Notes under the pieces: model-generated
What the model was told of the DNA's origin: nothing
Databases searched by the model: none
The model's input: the letters and a program-made list of their open reading frames with translations, nothing else
Assembly: GCF_036346855.1 (NCBI RefSeq)
Contig: NZ_CP107841.1
Location: 2,108,001-2,172,000, forward strand
Length of the DNA stretch: 64,000 nt
Direction of reading: 5' to 3'
Source of the DNA: Streptomyces europaeiscabiei
GTDB taxonomy: Bacteria; Actinomycetota; Actinomycetes; Streptomycetales; Streptomycetaceae
Program-made: the position numbers and the translations under genes
Shown here: one piece after another, positions 9,458 through 17,830 of the stretch
Numbering within the stretch: position 1 is the first letter of the stretch
How the letters are laid out: every line of letters begins with the position of its first letter

Positions 9458-11239
9458 TCAGCTGGGCCTTGCCATCGCCTTCACGAAGGCACGCTCCACG
9501 TCTGCCGCCGAGAGGACTCCGTAGATCTCGCCCGACTGCTCGACGACCAGGTACTCGGTGGCCGGGGCCGCGCGGAGGGCGTCCAGGAGGTCTTCGCCGG
9601 CGAGTTCCGCGGAGACTCGCATGCCGTCGGTGAGGTCCTGGGCGAGGCCGCTGACGGCGACCCAGGGGCGGCGGTGTTCGGGTACGCCGACGATGGCGGC
9701 CTCGCGGACGAGGGAGACGGGTTCGCCGTCGAGGTCGACGACGACGAGGGCGCGGGCGCCGGCTTCGTTGGCGCGGCGCAGGGCTTCGGAGAGGGGGGTG
9801 TCGGTCTCGACGGGGACCGCGCGGCGGGTGAGGGCGCGGGCCTGGAGTTCTGGCAGGTGTTCGCGCAGGCGGGCCATGCGGAGGCTGTTGCCGGCGCCGG
9901 TCCAGATGATCGCGGCGAGGATGGCGGCGAGGAGGGCGTCCAGGACGGTGTCCATGCCGACGCTGTCCTCGGCGGCGGCGCCGAGCAGTCCGGACTGGGT
10001 GAGCAGTGGCAGTCCGATGAGGACGCTGACGGCGAGGGCGCGGCCGACCCAGGCGGCGGCGATGGTGCCGGTCATGGGCTTGCCGGTGATCTTCCAGACG
10101 ACGGCGCGGAGCATGCGGCCGCCGTCGAGGGGCAGTCCGGGCAGCAGGTTGAACGCGGCGACGATCAGGTTGGAGATCATCAGGCCGGCGAGGAGGACGC
10201 CGGGGACGGTGCCCGGTTCGACGGCGAGCATGGCCACGTAGAAGATGCCCGCGAGGATCAGGGAGAGCAGGGGGCCGACGAAGGCGAGGACGAATTCGCG
10301 GCCGGGGGTCTCGGACTCCTTCTCGATCTCCGAGACGCCGCCGAAGAACTGGAGCTGGATGCGGCGCACCGGCAGTTTGTAGCGCAGGGCGGCGATGGTG
10401 TGGGCGAGTTCGTGGACGAGTACGGAGGCGTAGAAGGCGATCGCGAAGAACAGGGCGACGAGGTAGCGGGCGGCGCCGAGTTCGGGCAGGACGCGGTCGA
10501 GCTGGCCGCCGAAGACCCAGGTGATGAGGGCGGCGACGAGGAACCAGCTGGGTGCGACGTACACGGGCACGCCGAAGGGGCGGCCCATGAGGATGCCGCC
10601 GCCTGGGTCCTTGGGGCGCTCGGGCGGTTTGGGTGCGGCGCCCGAGGGGGCGTGGGGGCGCGCGAAAGTTGCCGTGCGCTCTGGCTCGTCCGTCGGCGCC
10701 TTGTCCAGGTCGGCCGGGGTTTCCGGGTCCGCCGCCGGGGGCTCGCTCACCGGGTTCGCCGACGGTTCGTCCACGGCGTCCGCCGAGGGACGGTCGGCCG
10801 GGTCCGTCGGGGGTTGGTTCGGCGGGGCCGGCGGTGGTGGGTCGGCTGAGGCCGCGGACGGCTTGTGTACGGGGGTTTTCGACGGGGCCGGGGGCTCGGA
10901 GTCTCCGGGGGGCCTGGGAGCGGTTGGTTCCCGGGCGGCGCCGTGGTGCTCGGTGGTGCCCTGTCCGTCGGCGGCGTTCTGTTCCTCGGTGGGGCTCTGC
11001 TCCTCGGTGGGGCCGGTGGGCTTGGAGGCGTCCGGGGTTTCCGAGTCGTCGGTCTTCTCGGGAGCGTCTGCCGCCCGGGGGGCCTCGGAGGTGGTGGCGG
11101 GCTCGTCGGGGGTGTGGCGGGTCGGGGCGTGGGTGGGGGCGCCGTTCTCCGCCGGTGGCTCGGTCGCGTCGCGGTGTGCGCGCTCGGGCGCCCCGTCGCT
11201 GTCGGACCGCGGCTGCCCGCTCCCGCCGCTCGTCTCCAC
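9458..11239 (-). CDS. M50 (site-2 type) metalloprotease with two CBS domains and a long disordered N-terminus
   Basis: A 593-residue membrane protease. Residues 1 to about 215 are Pro/Glu/Thr/Ser-rich and low in complexity, with a short repeat (TEEQSP, TEEQNA). The membrane core holds the zinc motif HELAH near residue 275 and the second motif LLPGLPLDGGRM. Two C-terminal CBS domains follow (about 470-590). Family members cut membrane-embedded regulators such as anti-sigma factors; CBS domains usually sense adenine nucleotides. The GTG start at 11239 follows GAGGGG. It diverges from the nuclease gene. The substrate is unknown. Confidence 0.9.
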   Translation of the reverse strand: METSGGSGQPRSDSDGAPERAHRDATEPPAENGAPTHAPTRHTPDEPATTSEAPRAADAPEKTDDSETPDASKPTGPTEEQSPTEEQNAADGQGTTEHHGAAREPTAPRPPGDSEPPAPSKTPVHKPSAASADPPPPAPPNQPPTDPADRPSADAVDEPSANPVSEPPAADPETPADLDKAPTDEPERTATFARPHAPSGAAPKPPERPKDPGGGILMGRPFGVPVYVAPSWFLVAALITWVFGGQLDRVLPELGAARYLVALFFAIAFYASVLVHELAHTIAALRYKLPVRRIQLQFFGGVSEIEKESETPGREFVLAFVGPLLSLILAGIFYVAMLAVEPGTVPGVLLAGLMISNLIVAAFNLLPGLPLDGGRMLRAVVWKITGKPMTGTIAAAWVGRALAVSVLIGLPLLTQSGLLGAAAEDSVGMDTVLDALLAAILAAIIWTGAGNSLRMARLREHLPELQARALTRRAVPVETDTPLSEALRRANEAGARALVVVDLDGEPVSLVREAAIVGVPEHRRPWVAVSGLAQDLTDGMRVSAELAGEDLLDALRAAPATEYLVVEQSGEIYGVLSAADVERAFVKAMARPS

Positions 11240-11457
11240 GATGTCCCCTCGTTCGAAGCGTCTTCCGCGCCCGGTGGCCGGGCGGAAGGGTCTGCGGTCG
11301 ATGCTATGCGGTCGGCGGGGCGCGTTCCGCCCCGGCACCCCCTGTCTTCTCCCCCGCGTCGCACGAGGCACACGGGTGTCGGCGTGTGCGGTGTCGGTCG
11401 GTGGTCCAACGGGCCCGTGGCTGTCACTGTCAGTGGTGGGCCGTATGGTCTGGGGTC

Positions 11458-12357
11458 ATGGAAACCAGCACCGACGGCACGGCCGCCGTTCCCGGGGGCG
11501 GCGAGGACGGCCGTCCTGCCGTGCGGGCGGCCGCGCCGCCCGCCTCGCTGTCACCTTCGCGCGCCAGCGACTTCATGCAGTGCCCGCTGTTGTACCGGTT
11601 CCGGGTGATCGACCGGCTGCCCGAGAAGCCGAGCGAGGCGGCGACGCGCGGCACGCTGGTCCACGCGGTGCTGGAGAGACTCTTCGACGCGCCGGCGGCC
11701 GAGCGGACGGCACCGCGGGCCAGGTCGCTGGTGCCCGGACAGTGGGACCGGCTGCGGGAGACCAGGCCGGAGGTCGTGGAGCTGTTCGCGGACGACGCGG
11801 AGGGTGAGCGGCTGGCGCGCTGGCTGGCCGAGGCCGAGCAGCTGGTGGAGCGTTGGTTCACCCTGGAGGACCCGACGCGTCTGGAGCCCGCCGAGCGGGA
11901 GTTGTTCGTGGAGGCGGAGCTGGAATCGGGGCTCAGGCTGCGCGGGATCATCGACCGGGTGGATGTGGCGCCCACCGGCGAGGTGCGGATCGTCGACTAC
12001 AAGACGGGCAAGGCGCCGCGACCCGAGTACGCCGAGGGTGCGCTGTTCCAGATGAAGTTCTACGCCCTGGTGGTGTGGCGGCTGAAGCAGGTGGTGCCGC
12101 GCCGGTTGCAGCTCGTCTATCTCGGCAGTGGTGACGTTCTGACGTACGACCCGGTGATCGCGGATCTGGAGCGGGTGGAGCGCAAGCTGCTCGCGCTGTG
12201 GGAGGCGATCCGGCTGGCCACGGAGACGGGTGAGTGGCGGCCCCGGCCGACGAAGCTGTGCGGCTGGTGCGACCACCGGTCGGTGTGTCCGGAGTTCGGC
12301 GGTACTCCCCCGCCGTATCCCCTCCAGGTGAGGTCGCCCGGGTCGGCCGCCGACTGA
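11458..12357 (+). CDS. RecB-family PD-(D/E)XK exonuclease with Fe-S-type cysteines
   Basis: A 299-residue nuclease-domain protein. The PD-(D/E)XK core shows GTLVHAVLERLF (catalytic His), GIIDRVDVAPTGEVRIVDYKTGKAP (Asp and the DYKTGK motif), and a downstream QMKFYALV helix. An early Cys (FMQCPLLYRF) and a C-terminal CGWCDHRSVC give the four-cysteine pattern of AddB/Cas4-type iron-sulfur nucleases. No helicase domain is attached, so it is a stand-alone nuclease, probably in DNA repair. ATG at 11458 has no ribosome site; TATGGT 8 nt upstream fits a leaderless start. A large palindrome follows at 12381-12448. Confidence 0.85.
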   Translation: METSTDGTAAVPGGGEDGRPAVRAAAPPASLSPSRASDFMQCPLLYRFRVIDRLPEKPSEAATRGTLVHAVLERLFDAPAAERTAPRARSLVPGQWDRLRETRPEVVELFADDAEGERLARWLAEAEQLVERWFTLEDPTRLEPAERELFVEAELESGLRLRGIIDRVDVAPTGEVRIVDYKTGKAPRPEYAEGALFQMKFYALVVWRLKQVVPRRLQLVYLGSGDVLTYDPVIADLERVERKLLALWEAIRLATETGEWRPRPTKLCGWCDHRSVCPEFGGTPPPYPLQVRSPGSAAD

Positions 12358-12380
12358 CAGGGCAGAATGGGCCCGGACTG

Positions 12381-12448
12381 GGGCCTGTCCGGTGGATCAG
12401 GCCTGGGCCGCGGGGGCCCGAAGCCGGCCTGATCCAGAGGACAGGCCC
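12381..12448. terminator. Large interrupted palindrome before the response regulator
   Basis: GGGCCTGTCC plus GGATCAGGCC pairs with GGCCTGATCC plus GGACAGGCCC, each arm interrupted by 3 unpaired nt. The 22-nt centre can fold again. It could end the nuclease transcript or act as a 5' leader structure 18 nt before the next gene. Confidence 0.6.
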
Positions 12449-12465
12449 TAGCGAAGGAGACTTTC

Positions 12466-13137
12466 GTGGCCGTCCGGGTCCTACTGGTCGACGACCAGCC
12501 GCTGCTGCGCACCGGCTTCCGGATGATTCTGGAGGCGGAGCAGGACATCGCGGTCGTCGGGGAGGCCGGAGACGGTCTGCAGGCCCTCGACCAGGTGCGG
12601 GCGCTGCAGCCCGATGTGGTGCTGATGGACATCCGTATGCCTCGGATGGACGGGGTGGAGGCGACCCGGCAGATCACCGGGCCCGGGCGGGACGGTCCGG
12701 CCAAGGTGTTGGTGCTGACCACGTTCGACCTGGACGAGTACGTGGTGGAGGCGCTGCGGGCGGGTGCCAGCGGGTTTCTGCTCAAGGACGCGCCGGCCAA
12801 TGAGCTGGTGCAGGCGATCCGGGTGGTGGCGGGCGGGGAGGCGATGCTCGCGCCGAGCATCACGCGCCGGCTTCTCGACAAGTACGCGGTGCATCTGCCG
12901 TCGGGTGACGAGCCGGTGCCGGACACGCTGCACACGCTGACCGACCGTGAGGTCGAGGTGCTGAAGCTGGTGGCCCGTGGTCTGTCGAACGCGGAGATCG
13001 CCGCCGATCTGTTCGTCAGTGAGACCACGGTCAAGACGCATGTGGGTCATGTGCTGACCAAGCTGGGGCTGCGGGACCGGGTGCAGGCGGCGGTGTACGC
13101 GTACGAGAGCGGGCTGGTGCGCCCCGGCGCGCAGTAG
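12466..13137 (+). CDS. NarL/FixJ-type response regulator (orphan)
   Basis: A 223-residue two-domain regulator. The receiver domain (1-125) has the acidic pocket VDD at residues 8-10, phospho-acceptor Asp55 (VVLMDIRMP) and the Lys in GFLLKDAP. The LuxR-type helix-turn-helix (about 155-215) contains LTDREVEVLKLVARGLSNAE and VSETTVKTHVGHVLTKLGL. It should bind DNA as a dimer after phosphorylation. The GTG start at 12466 follows AAGGAGA. No sensor kinase gene is nearby, so the partner is unknown; a remote kinase or non-phosphorylation control is possible. Confidence 0.93.
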   Translation: MAVRVLLVDDQPLLRTGFRMILEAEQDIAVVGEAGDGLQALDQVRALQPDVVLMDIRMPRMDGVEATRQITGPGRDGPAKVLVLTTFDLDEYVVEALRAGASGFLLKDAPANELVQAIRVVAGGEAMLAPSITRRLLDKYAVHLPSGDEPVPDTLHTLTDREVEVLKLVARGLSNAEIAADLFVSETTVKTHVGHVLTKLGLRDRVQAAVYAYESGLVRPGAQ

Positions 13138-13160
13138 GCGGCGGGCATCGCATTGCGCGC

Positions 13161-13196
13161 CGAGGGCGCCCTCTTCCTGTGAAGAGGGCGCCCTCG
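13161..13196. terminator. Bidirectional terminator, response regulator / binding protein
   Basis: A perfect 16-bp stem (CGAGGGCGCCCTCTTC and its complement) with loop CTGT sits between two convergent genes. Confidence 0.9.
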
Positions 13197-13216
13197 GTGT
13201 GTGTGGCCGCGTCGCG

Positions 13217-14800
13217 TCAGTCCTTGCTGATCTCCCAGAAGCGGAAGACGGTCGACGCGTCCAGGCAGTACTCCAGGCCGTAGACGTCGTCGCCGACGAC
13301 GGCGTACTGCTTGGCCTGCCAGATGGGGATGAGGGGGACGTCGGTGGCGACGAGGTTCTGGAGTTCGGCGTACTCCTTCTCCGTGGAGGAGCGCTCGCTC
13401 TCGGCGGCGGTCTTCGGGAGGAGTTCACCGGTGATGGTGTCGTTGGCGTAGTTGTTGCCCAGCACGTTGCCCTTGCCGAAGAAGGGGCCGGTGAAGTTGT
13501 CGGGGTCCGGGTAGTCGGGGACCCAGCCCTTCACGTACACGCCGTACTTGCCGGCGGCGATGTCCTTCTCGTACTGGCCGAAGGCGACGGATTCCACGTC
13601 GGCGTCGAACAGCCCGCTGTCGTTGAGCTGCCCGGCGATGGCCTCCAGTTCCTCGTCGGTGGAGGGGCCGTAGCGCGACGGTGTCGACCAGAGGGTCAGT
13701 TCGACCTTGTCGGTGATGCCGTCGGCGCGCAGCGCGGCCTCGGCCTTGTCCACGGAGGGGCGGGCGCCGTAGGTGTCGAAGAAGGCCGTGTTGTGGCCGG
13801 TGATGCCGGCCGGGATGATCGAGTACAGCGGTGTGGCGGTGCCCTGGTAGACCTTGTCGACGAGGGCCTCTCGGTCGAGGAGGTGGGCGATGGCCTGGCG
13901 GACGCCGAGCTTGCCGGTGACCGGGTCGTCCATGTTGAAGACGAGGTGCTGGACCTCTGCGCCGGTGCCGTCGACGATGTCGACTCCGTTGGCGGTGGAG
14001 GTGTCGGTCTCGATGTCGGAGATGTCGGAGGCGCTGAGGCCGCGGTAGGTGACGTCGAGGTCGCCCTCCAGCAGGTCCTTCTTCAGGGCGTCCTGGTCGC
14101 CGTGGAAGAACTTGAGGGTGACGCCGGTGTTCTCGACGTCGGCGGTGCCCTTGTAGTTGTCGTTGACGGTGAAGACGGCCTCGTCGTCGCCGAAGGACTC
14201 CAGTTTGTAGGGGCCGGAGCCGACCGCCTCGCCGTCCTTGCGGAGTCCGTCGGCGTCGTAGGAGCTCTCGTCGACGATCGAGCCGGCGCCGGAGGCGATC
14301 TTGCTGGGGAAGGTGGCGTCGGCGTACTTGAGGTCGAAGCGGACGGTCTTGTCGTCCGGGGTCTCGACCTTGTCGAGCATGGGGAACATGATCGCGGGGC
14401 CGGCGTCGTCGTTGATCTTCAGCATGCGGTCGAAGGAGAACTTGACGTCCTTCGCGGTGAGCGCCTCACCGTTGCTGAACTTCAGGCCGCTCTTGAGGGT
14501 GCACTCGTAGACCTTGGTGCCGTTGTCCGCGAAGGCGCATTCCTCGGCGAGGTCCGGTTCGGGCTCGGTGGCGCCGTTGGGGAAGCTCAGCAGCGACTGG
14601 AAGACGTTGTTGAAGAGGAGCCAGGATCCGGGGTCGTAGCCGGAGGCGGGGTCGGTGGCCAGGACGTCGTCGGACATCCCCACCACGATGTTGGAACCGG
14701 AGTCCCCGGAGCCCCCCGAGTCGGAGCCACAACCGGTCAGCAGGCCGGCGGCAAGCCCTGTCGCCATGGTCAGGACGGGCCACTGGGTGCGTATGTTCAC
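13217..14800 (-). CDS. Oligopeptide/dipeptide ABC transporter substrate-binding lipoprotein (second of a tandem pair)
   Basis: A 527-residue SBP_bac_5 protein. From the GTG at 14800 the N-terminus has a signal peptide with lipobox LLTGC, so it is anchored to the outer face of the membrane. The body shows the family order: VYECTLKSGLKFSNGEALTA, DVKFSFDRML, GSGPYKLESF, RQAIAHLLDR and a late WVPDYPDPDNF. It should bind peptides or similar ligands for uptake. It follows a paralogue by 92 nt on the same strand. No permease or ATPase genes are adjacent, so it would share a transporter coded elsewhere or act as a sensor. Confidence 0.9.
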   Translation of the reverse strand: MNIRTQWPVLTMATGLAAGLLTGCGSDSGGSGDSGSNIVVGMSDDVLATDPASGYDPGSWLLFNNVFQSLLSFPNGATEPEPDLAEECAFADNGTKVYECTLKSGLKFSNGEALTAKDVKFSFDRMLKINDDAGPAIMFPMLDKVETPDDKTVRFDLKYADATFPSKIASGAGSIVDESSYDADGLRKDGEAVGSGPYKLESFGDDEAVFTVNDNYKGTADVENTGVTLKFFHGDQDALKKDLLEGDLDVTYRGLSASDISDIETDTSTANGVDIVDGTGAEVQHLVFNMDDPVTGKLGVRQAIAHLLDREALVDKVYQGTATPLYSIIPAGITGHNTAFFDTYGARPSVDKAEAALRADGITDKVELTLWSTPSRYGPSTDEELEAIAGQLNDSGLFDADVESVAFGQYEKDIAAGKYGVYVKGWVPDYPDPDNFTGPFFGKGNVLGNNYANDTITGELLPKTAAESERSSTEKEYAELQNLVATDVPLIPIWQAKQYAVVGDDVYGLEYCLDASTVFRFWEISKD

Positions 14801-14892
14801 GTATGGATGCCTTGTGTCGTCGGGTGCATTGCGGGCGCTCCGGGTTCCCCCGAGGCCGGACGGCCTCTGTCCGGAGGTGTGGTGAGGTCCGG

Positions 14893-16497
14893 TCAGTCGC
14901 CCCTGCCGCGGCCCAGCTCCCAGAGCTGGAGCGTCGAGGCGGCGTTGAGGGCGTACTCGGCGCCGGTGATGTCGTCCCGGGCGGCGACGTACTGCTTGCC
15001 CTGCCACAGCGGGAGGATCGGCACGTCGTCGGCGACGATGTCCTGGATGCCGGTGAGGCTGCCCGAGGCGGTGAGACGGTCGGCCGCGCGGCGGGAATCG
15101 GGGATCAGCTCGGTGCGGATCTCGCGGTTGGCGTACGGCAGGCCGAGGAAGTTGTCCTTGTCGAGGAAGGGCGCGAGGTAGTTGTCGGCGTCGGGGAAGT
15201 CCGGGAACCAGCCCATGCCGTAGACCGCGTACTCGCCCTCCTGCTCGGCGGGGCGGAACGTGGACCAGGGGGCGCCCTTGATGGTCACGTCGAACAGGCC
15301 GCTGCCGTTGAGCTGCTTCTTCAGCAGCTCGAACTCCTTCTTCGTGGCCGAGCCGTAGTGGTCGGTCGTGTAGTGCAGGGTCAGCTTCACCGGGGTGGTG
15401 ACGCCTGCGGTCTCCAGGGTCGACTTCGCCTTGTCGACGTCCGGGTCGCCGTACTTGTTGAAGAACGAGTTGGAGTGGCCGGTGATGCCGGCGGGGACCA
15501 GCGAGAAGAGGGGTTCGGCCTGGGAGCCGTACACCTTGGAGACGAGTTCGCCCCGGTCGATGATCTCGGCCATGGCCCGGCGGACGGCCGTGCTCCTGAC
15601 CGGGGAGGCGTCGGTGTTGAAGGCGAGGTAGCGGATCTCCAGGCCGGCGGACTCGATCACGTCGATGTCGCTGTCGGCGGACTCGGAGAGTTTGGTGATC
15701 TGCTCCGGCGTCATGGTGCGGGTCATCAGGTCGATGTCGCCGTCCTTCAGGGCGGTGCCCATGGCGTCGGCGTTCGCGAAGGAGCGCAGCTCGACCTTGT
15801 CGTTCTGCGGGTCCAACTGCCCCTTGTAGTTGGGGTTCTTGGTGAAGACGGCCCGGACCAGCTCGTTGTTCTCGACCTCGGCGTCCAGGGTGTACGGGCC
15901 GGAGCCGTCGACCTCGAAGCCGTCGCGCAGCTCGCCCTTGTCGTAGTCGGCAGGGTTGACGATGCCGGCGACCGGGGTGGACAGCTTGTACGGGAGGGTC
16001 GCGTCGGGGCTGTTGAGGTGGAAGATCACCTCGTTGTCGCCCTTGGTCTCGACGAGGTCGATGGTGGACAGCAGGGCGAAGACACCGCTGTCGGCCTTGA
16101 GGGAGCGGGCGCGGTCGATGGAGAACTTCACGTCCTCGGCGGTGACCGGGGAGCCGTCGGCGAACTTCAGGCCGCTGCGCAGGGTGCAGGCGTAGCGCTC
16201 GTTGCCGCTGTCGGTGAAGGAACAGCTGGAGGCGGCTTCGGGTTCCGGTTCGCCGTCGCCGGGGGGCTGGACCAGGAGGGTCTGCACGGTCTGGCGAAGG
16301 ATGTTCCAGGTGCCGACGTCGTAGGCGTAGGCCGGGTCGATGGGGGCCGGGGCGCCCTTCGAGGCGGTGAACCGGTCGGTGGTGCCGACGACGATCGCGT
16401 CGCCGCTGCCACCCGCGCTGTCGGTGGCACCGCAGGCGGCGAGTACCGGGGCGAGCAGCCCGATCGCGGCCGGCAGCACCAAGGTCTTGCGGTTCAT
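14893..16497 (-). CDS. Oligopeptide/dipeptide ABC transporter substrate-binding lipoprotein (first of a tandem pair)
   Basis: A 534-residue SBP_bac_5 protein starting at ATG 16497 (MNRKTLVLP) with TGGAGA upstream. The signal peptide ends in lipobox VLAAC. Family segments are YACTLRSGLKFADGSPVTA, DVKFSIDRAR, GSGPYTLDAE, RRAMAEIIDR and WFPDFPDADNYLAPF. It is clearly paralogous to the next gene along its full length, with diverged sequence, so the duplication is old. The missing permease and ATPase genes suggest an orphan binding-protein pair. Substrate is unknown; peptides are the family default. Confidence 0.9.
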   Translation of the reverse strand: MNRKTLVLPAAIGLLAPVLAACGATDSAGGSGDAIVVGTTDRFTASKGAPAPIDPAYAYDVGTWNILRQTVQTLLVQPPGDGEPEPEAASSCSFTDSGNERYACTLRSGLKFADGSPVTAEDVKFSIDRARSLKADSGVFALLSTIDLVETKGDNEVIFHLNSPDATLPYKLSTPVAGIVNPADYDKGELRDGFEVDGSGPYTLDAEVENNELVRAVFTKNPNYKGQLDPQNDKVELRSFANADAMGTALKDGDIDLMTRTMTPEQITKLSESADSDIDVIESAGLEIRYLAFNTDASPVRSTAVRRAMAEIIDRGELVSKVYGSQAEPLFSLVPAGITGHSNSFFNKYGDPDVDKAKSTLETAGVTTPVKLTLHYTTDHYGSATKKEFELLKKQLNGSGLFDVTIKGAPWSTFRPAEQEGEYAVYGMGWFPDFPDADNYLAPFLDKDNFLGLPYANREIRTELIPDSRRAADRLTASGSLTGIQDIVADDVPILPLWQGKQYVAARDDITGAEYALNAASTLQLWELGRGRGD

Positions 16498-16903
16498 GCT
16501 CGCGTTTCTCCAGAGCTGTGTTCCGGGACGGGTGCTGGCGGGGTGGTGCGAGCGCGTCACGGGAAGTACGGCGATGTTCTCGTGTCGAGATTAGCCCGCA
16601 CCGCCAGAGGGGCCCGCGCGCACCGGAGTTGAGTTCCCATCACGCTGCGGAACCGGATGTGGACACAAACGGTGTAGTGCGCACGGAATCTTTGGGTGCA
16701 CCCTTCACCAATCGGGACACAAGGGCGTGCCGAACACCCCTGAATGCGGGGATTGGGCGCGCCCGGAGGCCACCCCGAAGTCCTGCGCGAGTGGTAAACG
16801 TCACAGACGGAAAGGGGTTCCCGAGTCCGGGAATTCAGTCATTGCGAGCGGACCGAATTCCCGGCGCGGGGCGCTGTGCGCGATCTTGGAATTGCTTGCG
16901 TTT
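16498..16903. other. 406-nt intergenic region upstream of the binding-protein pair
   Basis: It holds the promoter side of the peptide-binding gene and, at 16826-16863, a hairpin behind the HAD phosphatase gene. No convincing gene is seen. The stretch near 16885-16905 is A/T-richer than its surroundings. I could not assign a -35/-10 pair with confidence. Confidence 0.6.
16826..16863 (-). terminator. Candidate terminator after the HAD phosphatase
   Basis: Perfect 10-bp arms (CCGGGAATTC and GAATTCCCGG) with an 18-nt loop, 40 nt beyond the HAD stop. Only a short T-run follows. Confidence 0.55.
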
Positions 16904-17608
16904 TCAATTGCCCGTCGTCGTCATCAGGCCGCGCAGAAATGGCAGGTCGACCTCTTCCAGCGAGGTCACGACGGTGCGCCGGACGGCGGGAGCGATGGGG
17001 GCCACGGACGGGACGGCGACCACGTGGCAGCCGGCGGCCTCGGCGGCGGCGACGCCGGTCGCGGTGTCCTCGATGACCGCGCACCGGGCCGGATCCGCGC
17101 CGAGACCGGAGGCCGCGAGAAGGTAGGGGTCCGGGAACGGCTTGGTCCGCTCGACCTCGTCGCCCGCGACGGTCAGCGCGAAGTACTGGGGGCCGAGCGA
17201 GGTCAGGACGCGGTCGATGATGCGCCGGTGCGAGGCGGAGACCAGGGCGGTGGGGACGCCGTGCGCGGCAAGCTCGGCGAGCAGTCTGGAAGCGCCGGGC
17301 ATCAGGGGCAGCGCGTGTCCGATACGGGCTTCGAAGCCGTCGTTGAGCAGCACGCTCAGCTCGGGGAAGGTGATGTCGGCGCCGGTGGCCTCGATCAGGA
17401 AGCCCGCGCTGCGGCTCATGGGACCGCCGACCACGACATGACGCCAGGAGTCGTCGAGGGTGTGACCGAGGCCGGCGAAGATCTCCACCTCCACGTCCCA
17501 CCAGAAGCCCTCGGTGTCCACCAGGGTGCCGTCCATGTCGAGGAGCACGGCCTGCAGCGCGGAGCCTTCGGCCGTACGGGTTCCTAGCGCGGGGATCGTC
17601 GTCGTCAT
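16904..17608 (-). CDS. HAD-superfamily phosphatase (beta-phosphoglucomutase-like)
   Basis: A 234-residue HAD hydrolase. Motif I is LLDMDGTLVDTE (two catalytic Asp), motif II is ALVSAS, motif III Lys is in ERTKPFPDP, and motif IV is CAVIEDTATGVAAAEAAG. An alpha-helical cap lies between motifs I and II, as in the phosphoglucomutase/phosphoglycolate phosphatase branch. It would remove phosphate from a small metabolite in the cytosol; the substrate is not evident. I chose ATG at 17608 because AAGGAGG sits 8 nt upstream; an in-frame GTG at 17617 is too close to that site. It follows metH on the same strand after two hairpins. Confidence 0.88.
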   Translation of the reverse strand: MTTTIPALGTRTAEGSALQAVLLDMDGTLVDTEGFWWDVEVEIFAGLGHTLDDSWRHVVVGGPMSRSAGFLIEATGADITFPELSVLLNDGFEARIGHALPLMPGASRLLAELAAHGVPTALVSASHRRIIDRVLTSLGPQYFALTVAGDEVERTKPFPDPYLLAASGLGADPARCAVIEDTATGVAAAEAAGCHVVAVPSVAPIAPAVRRTVVTSLEEVDLPFLRGLMTTTGN

Positions 17609-17635
17609 CCGGCGCACCTCCTTGTGGGACGAGCA

Positions 17636-17662
17636 GGCCGGTTCCCGGGTGGGGAACCGGCC
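17636..17662 (-). promoter_or_regulatory. Leader hairpin before the HAD phosphatase
   Basis: Perfect 11-bp arms (GGCCGGTTCCC and GGGAACCGGCC) with a 5-nt loop end 27 nt before the ATG. It may be a second terminator for metH or a leader structure. Confidence 0.45.
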
Positions 17663-17718
17663 TGCGGTGGACCGTCCAGTCTACGACGCCGCGCCTGGAA
17701 GCGCCTTTGGACGAGGAT

Positions 17719-17747
17719 GCACCGCGCCCCCGCAAGGGGCGCGGTGC
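17719..17747 (-). terminator. Terminator after metH
   Basis: Perfect 12-bp arms (GCACCGCGCCCC and GGGGCGCGGTGC) with a 5-nt loop, about 85 nt beyond the metH stop. Confidence 0.75.
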
Positions 17748-17830
17748 CGTGTTCGAGGTGCGGCTGCGCCGCGTGGGCGCGGCCGGCCACAACAAACCCG
17801 CGGACGAGCAACGGCACCCCGGGCGGAGCG

